Of a stretch of DNA of 64,000 nucleotides, positions 26,245 to 34,550 are shown one piece after another. Position 1 is the stretch's first letter; each line of letters opens with the position of its first letter. The translations under genes and the position numbers were made by a program. Source of the DNA: Weissella cibaria KACC 11862 (GTDB taxonomy: Bacteria > Bacillota > Bacilli > Lactobacillales > Lactobacillaceae); contig NZ_AEKT01000023.1 in NCBI RefSeq assembly GCF_000193635.1, forward strand, positions 1 through 64,000, given 5' to 3'. Under the pieces are notes generated by a model. That model saw nothing but the letters and a program-made list of their open reading frames with translations, was not told where the DNA came from and did not search any database.

Positions 26245-26790
26245 ATGACGAACCAAAAGGCAATGCAGTTAATTCAGGCGGCACAAGCGGGTGATGAAGC
26301 TGCTTTTCAGGATATTTTTGAGGCGTTTCGGGGATTGGTGTGGACGTTATACCGTGATCACAGTCTCCAGACGCAGCAATACGATTGGGAACAGGAGAGT
26401 CGGTTAGTGTTGTACCAAACATTACGCAAGCTAAAGGCCACACATTGGGGTGCGCTGACGCGGTACTATAATCAAGCGTTGCGGCACCGAATTGTCCAAC
26501 TGTGGCGGGAGTCCTATCGGTACGAGTCGGTGGAGGGCGTTTCGTTGAATGAAGCGTGTGTAACGACGTATGTGCAGAGTGCACAAATTACGCCGCCTAG
26601 TGCAGCAGTGGCGACCATTGTTGATTTAATATCGAATTTAGGTGTAAAGGAACGGGAATTCGTCTTGTTACTCGCGATGGGATACGACATCAATGAATGT
26701 GCGGTCCAACTCGAACGATCACGTTCTTGGTGTTATGCAACGCGACAAAATTTGAAGAAAATCTACCAAGCTGAGGCGAAAGGTAGCTGA
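26245..26790 (+). CDS. sigH: SigH/ComX-like sigma-70 family factor
   Basis: A 181-residue sigma factor in the syntenic sigH position before rpmG-secE-nusG. Residues 20-80 resemble region 2 (FEAFRGLVWTLY, WEQESRLVLYQTLRKL) and the C-terminus region 4 (LGVKEREFVLLLAMGYDINECAVQL, here in pieces). Sequence is divergent, as in other lactic acid bacteria, where homologues drive competence genes. GGAGGAGGG gives a strong ribosome site 10 nt before the ATG. Function is inferred from synteny plus weak similarity. Confidence 0.82.
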   Translation: MTNQKAMQLIQAAQAGDEAAFQDIFEAFRGLVWTLYRDHSLQTQQYDWEQESRLVLYQTLRKLKATHWGALTRYYNQALRHRIVQLWRESYRYESVEGVSLNEACVTTYVQSAQITPPSAAVATIVDLISNLGVKEREFVLLLAMGYDINECAVQLERSRSWCYATRQNLKKIYQAEAKGS

Positions 26791-26856
26791 ATAAAGGCAT
26801 TCGTGGTAAACTGAAAATACTATATTAGAGAATTTTAAAAGAGCGGAGACACGATT

Positions 26857-27006
26857 ATGGCAGCGAAGAAAGTCGCATTAGCGTGCAGTGTCTGCGGATC
26901 ACGAAACTACATGGTAACTAAGAAGCCCAACCGTCTTGAGCGTCTTGAAGTTATGAAGTTTTGCAAGTTCTGCGGGCAACACACGATGCACCGTGAGACG
27001 ATGTAA
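26857..27006 (+). CDS. rpmG: 50S ribosomal protein L33
   Basis: 49 residues; the zinc-binding form with two Cys pairs (CSVCGSRNY and FCKFCGQHT). Start ATG 26857 with GCGGAG upstream. Followed 45 nt later by secE, the usual Firmicutes arrangement rpmG-secE-nusG. Confidence 0.96.
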   Translation: MAAKKVALACSVCGSRNYMVTKKPNRLERLEVMKFCKFCGQHTMHRETM

Positions 27007-27051
27007 GAACGGAGTTGGGTCGCCCCACTCTGGAAACAGGAGTACATACTG

Positions 27052-27222
27052 ATGAAGTTTTTAGCAAGCGTTGTCGCTGAAATGCGCAAGGTCACTTGGC
27101 CTACGTTTAGTGAAAATGTTCGAGACACATCAATTGTTTTGATGACCGGTTTGTTCTTCGCCATTTTGTTTGGTGGCGCTGACTGGGTCTTTGAACAAGG
27201 GGTTACTTGGTTGTCTAAGTAA
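27052..27222 (+). CDS. secE: Preprotein translocase subunit SecE
   Basis: 56-residue single-span SecE that holds SecY together in the export channel. The conserved amphipathic region EMRKVTWPTFSE precedes one membrane helix (about residues 29-48). Ribosome site CAGGAGTAC before ATG 27052. A small hairpin terminator lies between it and nusG. Confidence 0.95.
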   Translation: MKFLASVVAEMRKVTWPTFSENVRDTSIVLMTGLFFAILFGGADWVFEQGVTWLSK

Positions 27223-27262
27223 GCTTATTGCGATATAATAAGGACATTGAAAAGCGACTAAT

Positions 27263-27286
27263 AAACCCTCAATCTTGAGGGTTTTT
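27263..27286 (+). terminator. Terminator or attenuator between secE and nusG
   Basis: AAACCCTCAA / TTGAGGGTTT hairpin, 2-nt loop, then TTTTT. It sits inside what is normally one operon, so nusG likely has partial read-through or its own promoter. Confidence 0.75.
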
Positions 27287-27325
27287 AATTTACAAAAATT
27301 ACAGGCACGACCTAAGGAGGCAATC

Positions 27326-27880
27326 ATGGCAGTTGAGTCATATGATAAGCAATGGTACGTCTTGCACACTTATGCAGGATACGAAAACAAGGTTAAGGCG
27401 AACCTCGAGTCACGTATTGAGACGATGGGGATGACGGACTACATCTTCCGTGTTATCGTGCCAGAGCAAGAAGTTGAAGTTGAAAAGGATGGCGAGACGA
27501 AGATTGTTAAGGAAAACGACTTCCCTGGTTATGCTTTGGTTGAGATGATTATGACCGACGAAGCATGGTATGTTGTGCGAAACACACCAGGTGTAACTGG
27601 TTTCTTGGGTTCACACGGTGGTGGATCAAAGCCCGTGTCATTGTTGCCTGATGAAGTTGATGACATGTTGGCTCGCATGAACATTGTTGAACGTAAGGTT
27701 GCCGACTTGAATGTTGAAGTTGGTGAATCAGTGAAGATTGTCGCTGGTTCATTCTCTGGTATGCAAGGTGAAGTAACGGCTATCGATAATGACAAGCAAG
27801 AAGTAACTGTTTTGGTTGACTTCTTGGGTCGTGAAACGCCAACGGAAATCTCATTTAACGACGTTGAGTCAGTACTATAA
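27326..27880 (+). CDS. nusG: Transcription termination/antitermination factor NusG
   Basis: 184 residues: NGN domain (KQWYVLHTYAGYENKVK, then FPGYALVEM) and a C-terminal KOW domain (VKIVAGSFSGMQGEV). Modulates RNA polymerase pausing and links it to the ribosome. Start 27326 chosen because AAGGAGG lies 7 nt upstream and the protein then begins at the usual place; the in-frame upstream ATG at 27275 lies in the attenuator. Confidence 0.96.
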   Translation: MAVESYDKQWYVLHTYAGYENKVKANLESRIETMGMTDYIFRVIVPEQEVEVEKDGETKIVKENDFPGYALVEMIMTDEAWYVVRNTPGVTGFLGSHGGGSKPVSLLPDEVDDMLARMNIVERKVADLNVEVGESVKIVAGSFSGMQGEVTAIDNDKQEVTVLVDFLGRETPTEISFNDVESVL

Positions 27881-27913
27881 AGTCATTTCCATAAAAAATT
27901 GAATTTTTATTGA

Positions 27914-27943
27914 ACACCTGACTTGTCAAAAGTCAGGTGTTTT
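27914..27943 (+). terminator. Terminator after nusG
   Basis: ACACCTGACT / AGTCAGGTGT hairpin followed by TTTTG. A TATAAT at 27949-27954 right after it probably belongs to the rplK-rplA promoter. Confidence 0.85.
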
Positions 27944-28037
27944 GTTATTATAATCTGGTATGTGTGGTGACACGCATATGTGGGAGGCGTAAATCGAAAC
28001 GCGCCATTACACCACAAACACGAAGGAGGAAACAATC

Positions 28038-28463
28038 GTGGCTAAGAAAGTTTCAAGCATTGTTAAGTTGCAGATTCCAGCCGGTAAGGCTACCCCTGCA
28101 CCTCCAGTTGGACCTGCTTTGGGTCAAGCTGGTGTTAACATCATGGGATTCGCAAAGGAGTTTAACGCTCGCACTGCCGACCAAGGTGGTTTGTTGATCC
28201 CAGTAGTTATTACTGTATATGAAGATCGTTCATTCGAATTCATCACTAAGACGCCTCCAGCAGCAGTTTTGTTGAAGAAGGCAGCCGGTGTTGAAAAGGG
28301 TTCTGGTGAGCCTAACACGAAGAAGGTCGCTACGGTTACTGCAGCACAAGTACGTGAAATTGCAGAAACTAAGATGCAAGATCTAAACGCAGCTGACGTT
28401 GATGCAGCTGTTCGCATGATCGAAGGTACTGCTCGCTCAATGGGCTTCAACGTTGAAGGCTAA
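28038..28463 (+). CDS. rplK: 50S ribosomal protein L11
   Basis: 141 residues, GTG start at 28038 preceded by AAGGAGGAAAC. The N-terminal [15 protein letters not shown] stretch and C-terminal RNA-binding domain (TAARSMGF-like ending [12 protein letters not shown]) are typical. Binds the GTPase centre of 23S rRNA. First gene of rplK-rplA. Confidence 0.97.
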   Translation: MAKKVSSIVKLQIPAGKATPAPPVGPALGQAGVNIMGFAKEFNARTADQGGLLIPVVITVYEDRSFEFITKTPPAAVLLKKAAGVEKGSGEPNTKKVATVTAAQVREIAETKMQDLNAADVDAAVRMIEGTARSMGFNVEG

Positions 28464-28559
28464 TTTAACGAGTTCCGTACGGATCGCGTAGGAAACTAAG
28501 CATGATCAAGCGGGAGGTCAATGACCGTTTGACCGCATTTGCAAGGAGGAATAGCTACC

Positions 28560-29252
28560 ATGGCTAAGAAGTATGGTAAGAAGTATTTGGCAGCCGCTGA
28601 AAAGGTTGACAGTGAGAAGTTGTACACTGTTGAAGAAGCTGCCGCATTGGTAAAGGACATCGACTTTGCCAAGTTTGATGCAACTGTTGAAATCGCGTTC
28701 AACTTGAACGTTGATACTCGTCAAGCAGACCAACAATTGCGTGGTGCCGTTGTTTTGCCTAACGGTACTGGTAAGGACCAAACTGTTGTGGTCTTTGCTC
28801 AAGGTGATAAGGCTAAGGAAGCTGAAGAAGCTGGTGCTGACGTTGTTGGTGCTGCTGACTTGGTTCAACGCATTTCTGACGGTTGGTTGGACTTTGACGT
28901 TGCCATTGCTACGCCTGACATGATGGCCCAAGTTGGTCGTGTTGGACGTGCATTGGGTCCTAAGGGATTGATGCCTAACCCTAAGACGGGTACTGTTACG
29001 TTTGACGTAGCAAAGGCCGTTTCTGACGCTAAGTCAGGTAAGGTTACTTACCGTACTGATCGTGACGGAAACGTTGCTGTACCAGTTGGTAAGGTATCAT
29101 TTGACGCCGACAAGCTTGCTGGAAACATCAAGTCATTGTCAGACGTTATCTTGAAGGCTCGTCCTGCCGCTGTTAAGGGTGCATACGTAAAGCACGTATC
29201 AATCGCTTCAACGTTCGGACCTGCTGTTAACATCGATCTAGCTTCATTGTAA
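28560..29252 (+). CDS. rplA: 50S ribosomal protein L1
   Basis: 230 residues; signature region [21 protein letters not shown]. Builds the L1 stalk and often represses its own operon. ATG 28560 follows AAGGAGG; the upstream in-frame start at 28539 has no ribosome site. Confidence 0.97.
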   Translation: MAKKYGKKYLAAAEKVDSEKLYTVEEAAALVKDIDFAKFDATVEIAFNLNVDTRQADQQLRGAVVLPNGTGKDQTVVVFAQGDKAKEAEEAGADVVGAADLVQRISDGWLDFDVAIATPDMMAQVGRVGRALGPKGLMPNPKTGTVTFDVAKAVSDAKSGKVTYRTDRDGNVAVPVGKVSFDADKLAGNIKSLSDVILKARPAAVKGAYVKHVSIASTFGPAVNIDLASL

Positions 29253-29290
29253 TTTTAGAATTTTTCTAGATTATAATTTAGCTTTTCATG

Positions 29291-29319
29291 TTGACACTTC
29301 CTCGACTACCTGTTAGAGT
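29291..29319 (+). promoter_or_regulatory. Promoter of rplJ-rplL
   Basis: TTGACA (29291-29296), 17-nt spacer, TAGAGT (29314-29319), immediately before the L10 leader. Confidence 0.6.
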
Positions 29320-29324
29320 AGTTT

Positions 29325-29445
29325 GAGTAATAAATCGATTCTACCTAAGACGCAGGTGTCGTAAGACTTAATAACCCGCCGAGGAAGTGAAAAACGCGTA
29401 AGCGACTTTTGACCCCCGGTGCAGTATGTGCTGGGGGTTTTTGGT
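29325..29445 (+). promoter_or_regulatory. L10 ribosomal leader (rplJL autoregulation)
   Basis: Structured 5' leader in the position where Firmicutes carry the L10(L12)4-binding leader; it ends in a terminator hairpin (CCCCC / GGGGG arms, T-run, 29412-29442) before the rplJ ribosome site. Binding of excess L10 complex is expected to favour termination. Confidence 0.75.
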
Positions 29446-29478
29446 ACGAATCAAAATCTTAACAGGAGGAACATTACC

Positions 29479-29985
29479 ATGAGTGAAGCAACTATTGCTT
29501 TGAAGGCACAACAAGTTTCAGAAGTTGCTGACAAGTTTAAGTCAGCTGCATCTGCAGTTGTTGTTGACGTGCGTGGGTTGACGGTTGAACAAGCCAACAA
29601 CTTGCGTTCAGAATTGCGTTCAGAAGGCGTTGAGTTGAAGGTTATCAAGAACAAGATCTTGACGCGTGCTGTTGAAGCCGCTGATTTGACTGACTTGAAC
29701 GACTTGTTTGTCGGACCTTCAGCCGTTGCATTCTCTAACGAGGACGCAATCGCTCCTTCACGTATTTTGAAGAAGTTTGCTGATAACATCGAAGCCTTGG
29801 AAATCAAGGGTGGTGTTGTTGACGGTCAAGTTGCATCTGTTGAAGATATCAACAAGTACGCAGCTTTGCCAGACCGCGACGGTTTGTTGTCAATGTTGTT
29901 GTCAACGTTGCAAGCACCTGTTCGCAACTTTGCTTACGCAGTTAAGGCTGTGTCAGACGCAAAGGAAGAAGCTGCTGAAGCCTAA
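29479..29985 (+). CDS. rplJ: 50S ribosomal protein L10
   Basis: 168 residues, start ATG 29479 with AGGAGG. N-terminal rRNA-binding domain ([12 protein letters not shown]) and a C-terminal helix that carries L7/L12 dimers. Cotranscribed with rplL. Confidence 0.96.
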   Translation: MSEATIALKAQQVSEVADKFKSAASAVVVDVRGLTVEQANNLRSELRSEGVELKVIKNKILTRAVEAADLTDLNDLFVGPSAVAFSNEDAIAPSRILKKFADNIEALEIKGGVVDGQVASVEDINKYAALPDRDGLLSMLLSTLQAPVRNFAYAVKAVSDAKEEAAEA

Positions 29986-30075
29986 GCTTTTGCTTAGTGC
30001 GACGCACTTTTATATCGGGCTTAGCCCACAAATTAAAATCGCCGTATAGGCAAATAAACGAGGAGATTAATTATC

Positions 30076-30441
30076 ATGGCATTTGATAAGGATTCAATCA
30101 TCGCTTCATTGAAGGAAGCTACGATTTTGGACTTGGCTGACTTGGTTTCAGCTATTGAAGAAGAGTTTGGTGTTTCAGCTGCTGCCCCTGTTGCAGTTGC
30201 TGGTGCAGCTGGTGGTGCCGAAGCAGCCAAGACTGAATTTGACGTTGAGTTGACTTCAGCTGGTTCAGCTAAGGTTCAAGTTATCAAGGCAGTTCGCGAA
30301 GCAACTGGTTTGGGCTTGAAGGAAGCTAAGGACTTGGTAGACAACGCTCCTTCAGCTATCAAGGAAGGCGTTTCAGAAGACGAAGCTAACGAATTGAAGG
30401 CTAAGTTGGAAGAAGCTGGTGCCGTTGTTACTGTTAAGTAA
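30076..30441 (+). CDS. rplL: 50S ribosomal protein L7/L12
   Basis: 121 residues: N-terminal dimerisation segment, Ala/Gly-rich hinge (about residues 35-53) and the factor-binding C-terminal domain ([19 protein letters not shown]). GAGGAG precedes ATG 30076. Confidence 0.97.
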   Translation: MAFDKDSIIASLKEATILDLADLVSAIEEEFGVSAAAPVAVAGAAGGAEAAKTEFDVELTSAGSAKVQVIKAVREATGLGLKEAKDLVDNAPSAIKEGVSEDEANELKAKLEEAGAVVTVK

Positions 30442-30453
30442 TTAACGTCCCTT

Positions 30454-30488
30454 AAAAAGACGAGATACTCCGGTATCTCGTCTTTTTT
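30454..30488 (+). terminator. Terminator after rplL
   Basis: AAAGACGAGATAC / GTATCTCGTCTTT hairpin with a TCCG loop and T-run. Confidence 0.93.
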
Positions 30489-30627
30489 TATGCATTTTTT
30501 TGACAAAGTCGTCCTTCTCAAGGCCAATAGATGTTGTGATAAAAGATTCGATTAAGTTTCTTGAGTATACTAATAATTAGTTAATAGCGTTTAGTAACGA
30601 TTACGACGAAAGGAAGTGCTGTGTGCC

Positions 30628-31494
30628 ATGACATCGCGTACAAATTTAAAGCGACCCTACAAGCAGGTATTGTTTGTCGGCGTTGTGTTGGTGTTTGGCA
30701 TAGCCTTGGCCTATAAATATGCTGGGCGTCAATTAATAGCCGATTTCGAAGCCACCAAGGCTGCCGTAGTCAGTGATGAATCCAATAATCTAAAAACGGC
30801 CTGGCGTGGCATTTTAGATAAGCAGAATGCCCCGGTTGATATTGCAGTCTATGACCATAAAACGGGCGTTACAACCCAATTATCTAACGATGCAAATGTG
30901 CAATTTAAAACGGCAAGTATTGTGAAAGTCGCAATTCTCGCTAACTTGTTACGACAGCATGCGACTAATGGCACTGGTTTGTCGAATTATGAAGATGAAT
31001 TGGCAAGCGCAATGATTCAAGACAGCGATAATGATGCGGCGACAGCCCTACTTGAAACAGAGGGGGGCAATACGCAACCAGATGCCTTGTTTAAGCGCCT
31101 GGGTATGACCCATAGTCACATGGATAGTGAATCATGGGGGTACTCGACAACAACGGCAACAGATCAACTGACGTTGCTTAAGAATATTTTTTATCAGAGT
31201 CGGGTGTTAACAGATAGTTCACGAACGTATATGCAAGGCTTAATGAATAATATTGCGGTAGATCAGAGTTGGGGGATTACAGCTGGCTTAACGCCGGATG
31301 CCACAGTTGCACTAAAAAATGGTTGGCTGGCAGATAAAAATGGCTGGATTATTAACTCAACTGGTCATATTACGAGTAAACAATCAGACTATGTTATTGC
31401 CATTTTAAGCAATCAAACCGTCTCTGAAGACGCTGGTATTGACCTGGTACAACAATTGGCTAAGGCAACTTATACGACATTGAATGCGCAATAA
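30628..31494 (+). CDS. Membrane-anchored class A beta-lactamase-fold serine hydrolase
   Basis: 288 residues. One N-terminal membrane helix (about 12-30) anchors an extracellular domain with the class A penicillin-recognising triads: S97-I-V-K100, S133-D-N135 and K230-N-G232. In lactic acid bacteria such proteins (beta-lactamase2 family) are not proven to give drug resistance; a role in cell-wall peptide handling is as likely. Start ATG 30628 with AAAGGAAG upstream; GTG 30616 would overlap that site. Single gene between two terminators. Confidence 0.83.
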   Translation: MTSRTNLKRPYKQVLFVGVVLVFGIALAYKYAGRQLIADFEATKAAVVSDESNNLKTAWRGILDKQNAPVDIAVYDHKTGVTTQLSNDANVQFKTASIVKVAILANLLRQHATNGTGLSNYEDELASAMIQDSDNDAATALLETEGGNTQPDALFKRLGMTHSHMDSESWGYSTTTATDQLTLLKNIFYQSRVLTDSSRTYMQGLMNNIAVDQSWGITAGLTPDATVALKNGWLADKNGWIINSTGHITSKQSDYVIAILSNQTVSEDAGIDLVQQLAKATYTTLNAQ

Positions 31495-31505
31495 AAAATA
31501 CAGAC

Positions 31506-31546
31506 GAAGCACTTGGCTAAACAATCGTATTAGCTAGGTGTTTTTT
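31506..31546 (+). terminator. Terminator after the class A hydrolase
   Basis: Imperfect hairpin (AGCACTTGGCTAA / TTAGCTAGGTGTT) followed by T-run. Confidence 0.65.
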
Positions 31547-31720
31547 ATTTGCACCTGTTAACTATTAACAAGCGTTCATGTCAGTTAGATGTTATCTAGT
31601 TACATTTATTTTTCAATCTAAGAAAAACTATTGTTTAGCGTGTGCGGATAAGTTACTCTTAGTGAGTTGGTTTTGGAAAAGAATATTTTGCATAACCAAA
31701 AACAATCATAGGAGGCAGTC

Positions 31721-32458
31721 ATGCTAAAAATTAAGGAACTGACAGTCGCCTACACATCGACGCCGGTGTTTAGCGATTTGTCAGTCGCGTTTAGTCCGGG
31801 CAAGATTACGGGGATTATTGGCCCGAATGGCGCGGGTAAGTCGACCCTAATCAAAGGGGCCTTGGGTCTGATTCGGCGAACGGGTGAATCGTTTGTGGAT
31901 AATCAACTGGTCCGGCGTGTTCGACGCAAAATTGCATATGTCGAACAGCGAGCAGCGTTAGATTTAACATTTCCGATCAGTGTTTTTGAGGTGGTTCTAA
32001 CCGGCACTTATGGCAAGCTAGGATTATTCAAAAGCCCTGGGCAAACAGAGCGTAATGATGTTATGAAAGCGCTCGAACAAGTTAATCTGACGGAATTTCG
32101 AAATCGTCAAATAGGTGAATTATCCGGTGGGCAATTGCAGCGTGTCTTTGTAGCACGCGCTATTGTTCAGCAAGCAGATGTTGTGATTTTAGATGAACCT
32201 TTCGTCGGGATTGATATGAAGTCGGAAGAAGAAATTATGCATGTGCTGCGAGACTGGCGTGCAGCCGGTAAGACCATCATTGTTGTTCACCACGACTTGA
32301 ACAAAGTTGCGAATTACTTTGATGACTTATTAATTATGAACCACGGCATTGTCGCGCATGGACCTGTGTCGGACGTTTACAATAAGGTCAATATCCAACA
32401 AGCCTTCTCAGCGGATTTGAGCGCAGTTCTGTTCACTGAAACGGAGGATGTATCATGA
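31721..32458 (+). CDS. Manganese ABC transporter ATP-binding protein
   Basis: 245-residue ATPase with GPNGAGKST (Walker A), LSGGQLQR signature and VVILDEPFVGID (Walker B). First gene of an ATPase-permease-binding protein operon of the metal-importer class; the metal is inferred from the binding protein at 33302. It overlaps the permease start by 4 nt. Ribosome site TAGGAGGCAG. The upstream 226 nt are A/T-rich and would be the place for an MntR operator, which I could not identify firmly. Confidence 0.93.
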   Translation: MLKIKELTVAYTSTPVFSDLSVAFSPGKITGIIGPNGAGKSTLIKGALGLIRRTGESFVDNQLVRRVRRKIAYVEQRAALDLTFPISVFEVVLTGTYGKLGLFKSPGQTERNDVMKALEQVNLTEFRNRQIGELSGGQLQRVFVARAIVQQADVVILDEPFVGIDMKSEEEIMHVLRDWRAAGKTIIVVHHDLNKVANYFDDLLIMNHGIVAHGPVSDVYNKVNIQQAFSADLSAVLFTETEDVS

Positions 32459-33309
32459 CGAGTATTGGTGAATTTATCGCGGCCTTAGGACACTATAACT
32501 TCTTGCAGAGTGCGTTGTTAGCATCTGTGATGGTTGGGATTATGTCAGGCATTATTGGTAGTTACATTATTTTACGTGGCATGTCGTTGATGGGTGATGC
32601 GATTTCTCACTCTGTGCTACCGGGAGTTGCGGTTGCGTATATGCTGGGGATTAATCTGCTAATTGGTGCCTCAGCATTTGGGGTCATTGCGGCGCTGTTG
32701 ATCGGCTTTGTTGCGACAAACAGTAAGCTAAAGAATGATACAGCAATCGGTATTGTGTTCTCGGCATTCTTTGCCTTAGGATTCATCCTGATTTCGATGG
32801 CTGAGTCATCAACGAATTTGCATCATATCTTGTTTGGAAATGTGTTAGCAGTGTCAGACCGTGATTTGATTACGACGATTATTGTATTAGCAATTGTCAT
32901 TTTGTTTATCGTGTTGTTCTTCAAGGAATTATTGATTACATCGTTTGATGAAACATTTGCTAAGACATATGGCCTGAAGACAGGGTATGTCCATTACGGT
33001 TTGATGATTGTACTAACGTTAGTCACGGTATCGGCACTTCAGACGGTCGGGATTATCTTGATTGTGGCGATGTTAATTACGCCAGCTGCTACCGCGTTTC
33101 TTTGGACGAACCGGTTGACCACGATGGTTGTCTTAGCCTCGGCACTTGGGGCATTGGCCTCTACGATTGGGCTATATCTGTCATATACGTTAAATTGGGC
33201 GTCTGGTCCTGCTATCGTGTTGGTGGCAGCGCTTATCTTTTTGGGGTCGTTTATCGTGTCACCAAAGCAAGGCTTTGTGACAAAACTAATGGGGGTTAAA
33301 AATGCTTAA
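32455..33309 (+). CDS. Manganese ABC transporter permease
   Basis: 284 residues, about eight hydrophobic helices, ABC-3 family. Conserved start SVMVGIMSGIIGSYIILRGMSLMGDAISHSVLPG (in pieces) is diagnostic for Mn/Zn/Fe permeases of the ZnuB/MntB type. Overlaps the ATPase gene before it and the binding-protein gene after it (8 nt), so all three are translationally coupled. Confidence 0.94.
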   Translation: MTSIGEFIAALGHYNFLQSALLASVMVGIMSGIIGSYIILRGMSLMGDAISHSVLPGVAVAYMLGINLLIGASAFGVIAALLIGFVATNSKLKNDTAIGIVFSAFFALGFILISMAESSTNLHHILFGNVLAVSDRDLITTIIVLAIVILFIVLFFKELLITSFDETFAKTYGLKTGYVHYGLMIVLTLVTVSALQTVGIILIVAMLITPAATAFLWTNRLTTMVVLASALGALASTIGLYLSYTLNWASGPAIVLVAALIFLGSFIVSPKQGFVTKLMGVKNA

Positions 33310-34246
33310 GAAACTTGGGTTAACAGCAGGTGCGCTGGCAATTGCAATTGGGGGAACGGTTTGGTTTGTGCAAAATCGTGATGCACAAACGGCTACGGCA
33401 AGTGGTGAACTACGTGTTGTCACGACGAATTCAATTCTTGAAGATATGGTTGAACAAGTTGGTGGTGATGATGTATCGGTTTACAGTATCGTTAAGCGCG
33501 GAACAGACCCGCACGAATATGAACCAAAAACAGCCGATATCACTGCGACAACGGAAGCTAATGTCATCTTCCACAATGGACTTAACTTGGAAACGGGCGG
33601 TAACGGATGGTTCTCAAAGCTTACGAAAACAGCTAATAAGCGGGATAACCAAGAAGTATTTTCAGCTTCACGTTTAGTGGAACCATTGTTCTTGACGTCA
33701 AAGGGCAAGGAAGATGAAATGGATCCCCACGCCTGGTTGGACTTAAACAATGGTATTAAGTACGTTGAGACGATTACAAACGTCTTGAAGGATAAGGACC
33801 CAGAACACGCCCAAGCCTTCCAAAAGCGCTCAGATGCGTACATTGCGAAGTTGCGTGCGTTGCATAACGAAGCAAAAGACAAATTCGCTGATGTCCCAGT
33901 AGAAAAGCGTTTGTTGGTGACATCGGAAGGTGCCTTTAAGTATTTCTCGAAGGCATACGGCATTCAACCAGCCTTTATCTGGGAAATTAATACTGAGTCA
34001 CAAGGAACCCCTGAGCAAATGAAGCAAGTATTAGCCAAGATTGCGGCATCGAATGTAAAGTCGTTGTTTGTTGAAAGTTCAGTATCACCAAAATCAATGG
34101 AAAAGGTATCAAAGGAGACTGGGTTACCAATCTACGAAAAGATTTATACCGATTCACTGGCGAAGAAGGGGACAACCGGGGATACCTATTACGATATGGT
34201 TAAGTGGAATATTGATAAGATTCACGCGGGCATGTTAGTCGATTAA
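33302..34246 (+). CDS. Manganese-binding protein (PsaA/MntA-type), no lipobox
   Basis: 314-residue cluster A-I metal-binding protein. Ligand contexts are His in DPHEYEP, His in DPHAWLD, Glu in TSEGAFKYFSKAYG and Asp in YTDSL. Glu at the third position is the manganese type (PsaA, MntC); zinc proteins have His there. The N-terminus is a hydrophobic segment (about 5-22) with no Cys, and there is no cysteine in the protein, so it is not a standard lipoprotein; it may stay anchored by an uncleaved helix. Confidence 0.92.
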   Translation: MLKKLGLTAGALAIAIGGTVWFVQNRDAQTATASGELRVVTTNSILEDMVEQVGGDDVSVYSIVKRGTDPHEYEPKTADITATTEANVIFHNGLNLETGGNGWFSKLTKTANKRDNQEVFSASRLVEPLFLTSKGKEDEMDPHAWLDLNNGIKYVETITNVLKDKDPEHAQAFQKRSDAYIAKLRALHNEAKDKFADVPVEKRLLVTSEGAFKYFSKAYGIQPAFIWEINTESQGTPEQMKQVLAKIAASNVKSLFVESSVSPKSMEKVSKETGLPIYEKIYTDSLAKKGTTGDTYYDMVKWNIDKIHAGMLVD

Positions 34247-34291
34247 TACCGGGAACGATTACCTGACCTAAACAACACACAATTAATTTAG

Positions 34292-34325
34292 AAAGTCACG
34301 TTCAGCCATGGCGTGGCTTTTTTGT
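34292..34325 (+). terminator. Terminator after the Mn transporter operon
   Basis: AAGTCACG / CGTGGCTT hairpin (one wobble pair) followed by T-run. The rest of 34247-34550 is A/T-rich with no gene visible; it must hold the ndh promoter. Confidence 0.75.
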
Positions 34326-34550
34326 TGCACTTTCGGGGCACATAAAAGTCCGATATATTGCACTTTTGGTTGAGCGTTTATGCACGAACAGACGGTCCTA
34401 AATTGCTATAATGAAACGAGAAACCTTTTGTTTATAGGACAAAACATGCACAAAAAACAAGTGAACACGTTTACAAATTCAATTTTCAGGTCTAAAATGG
34501 CTAATGGATTTATTTTTTATTAGTGGGATTATTATTGAGGAGATTTTTGT

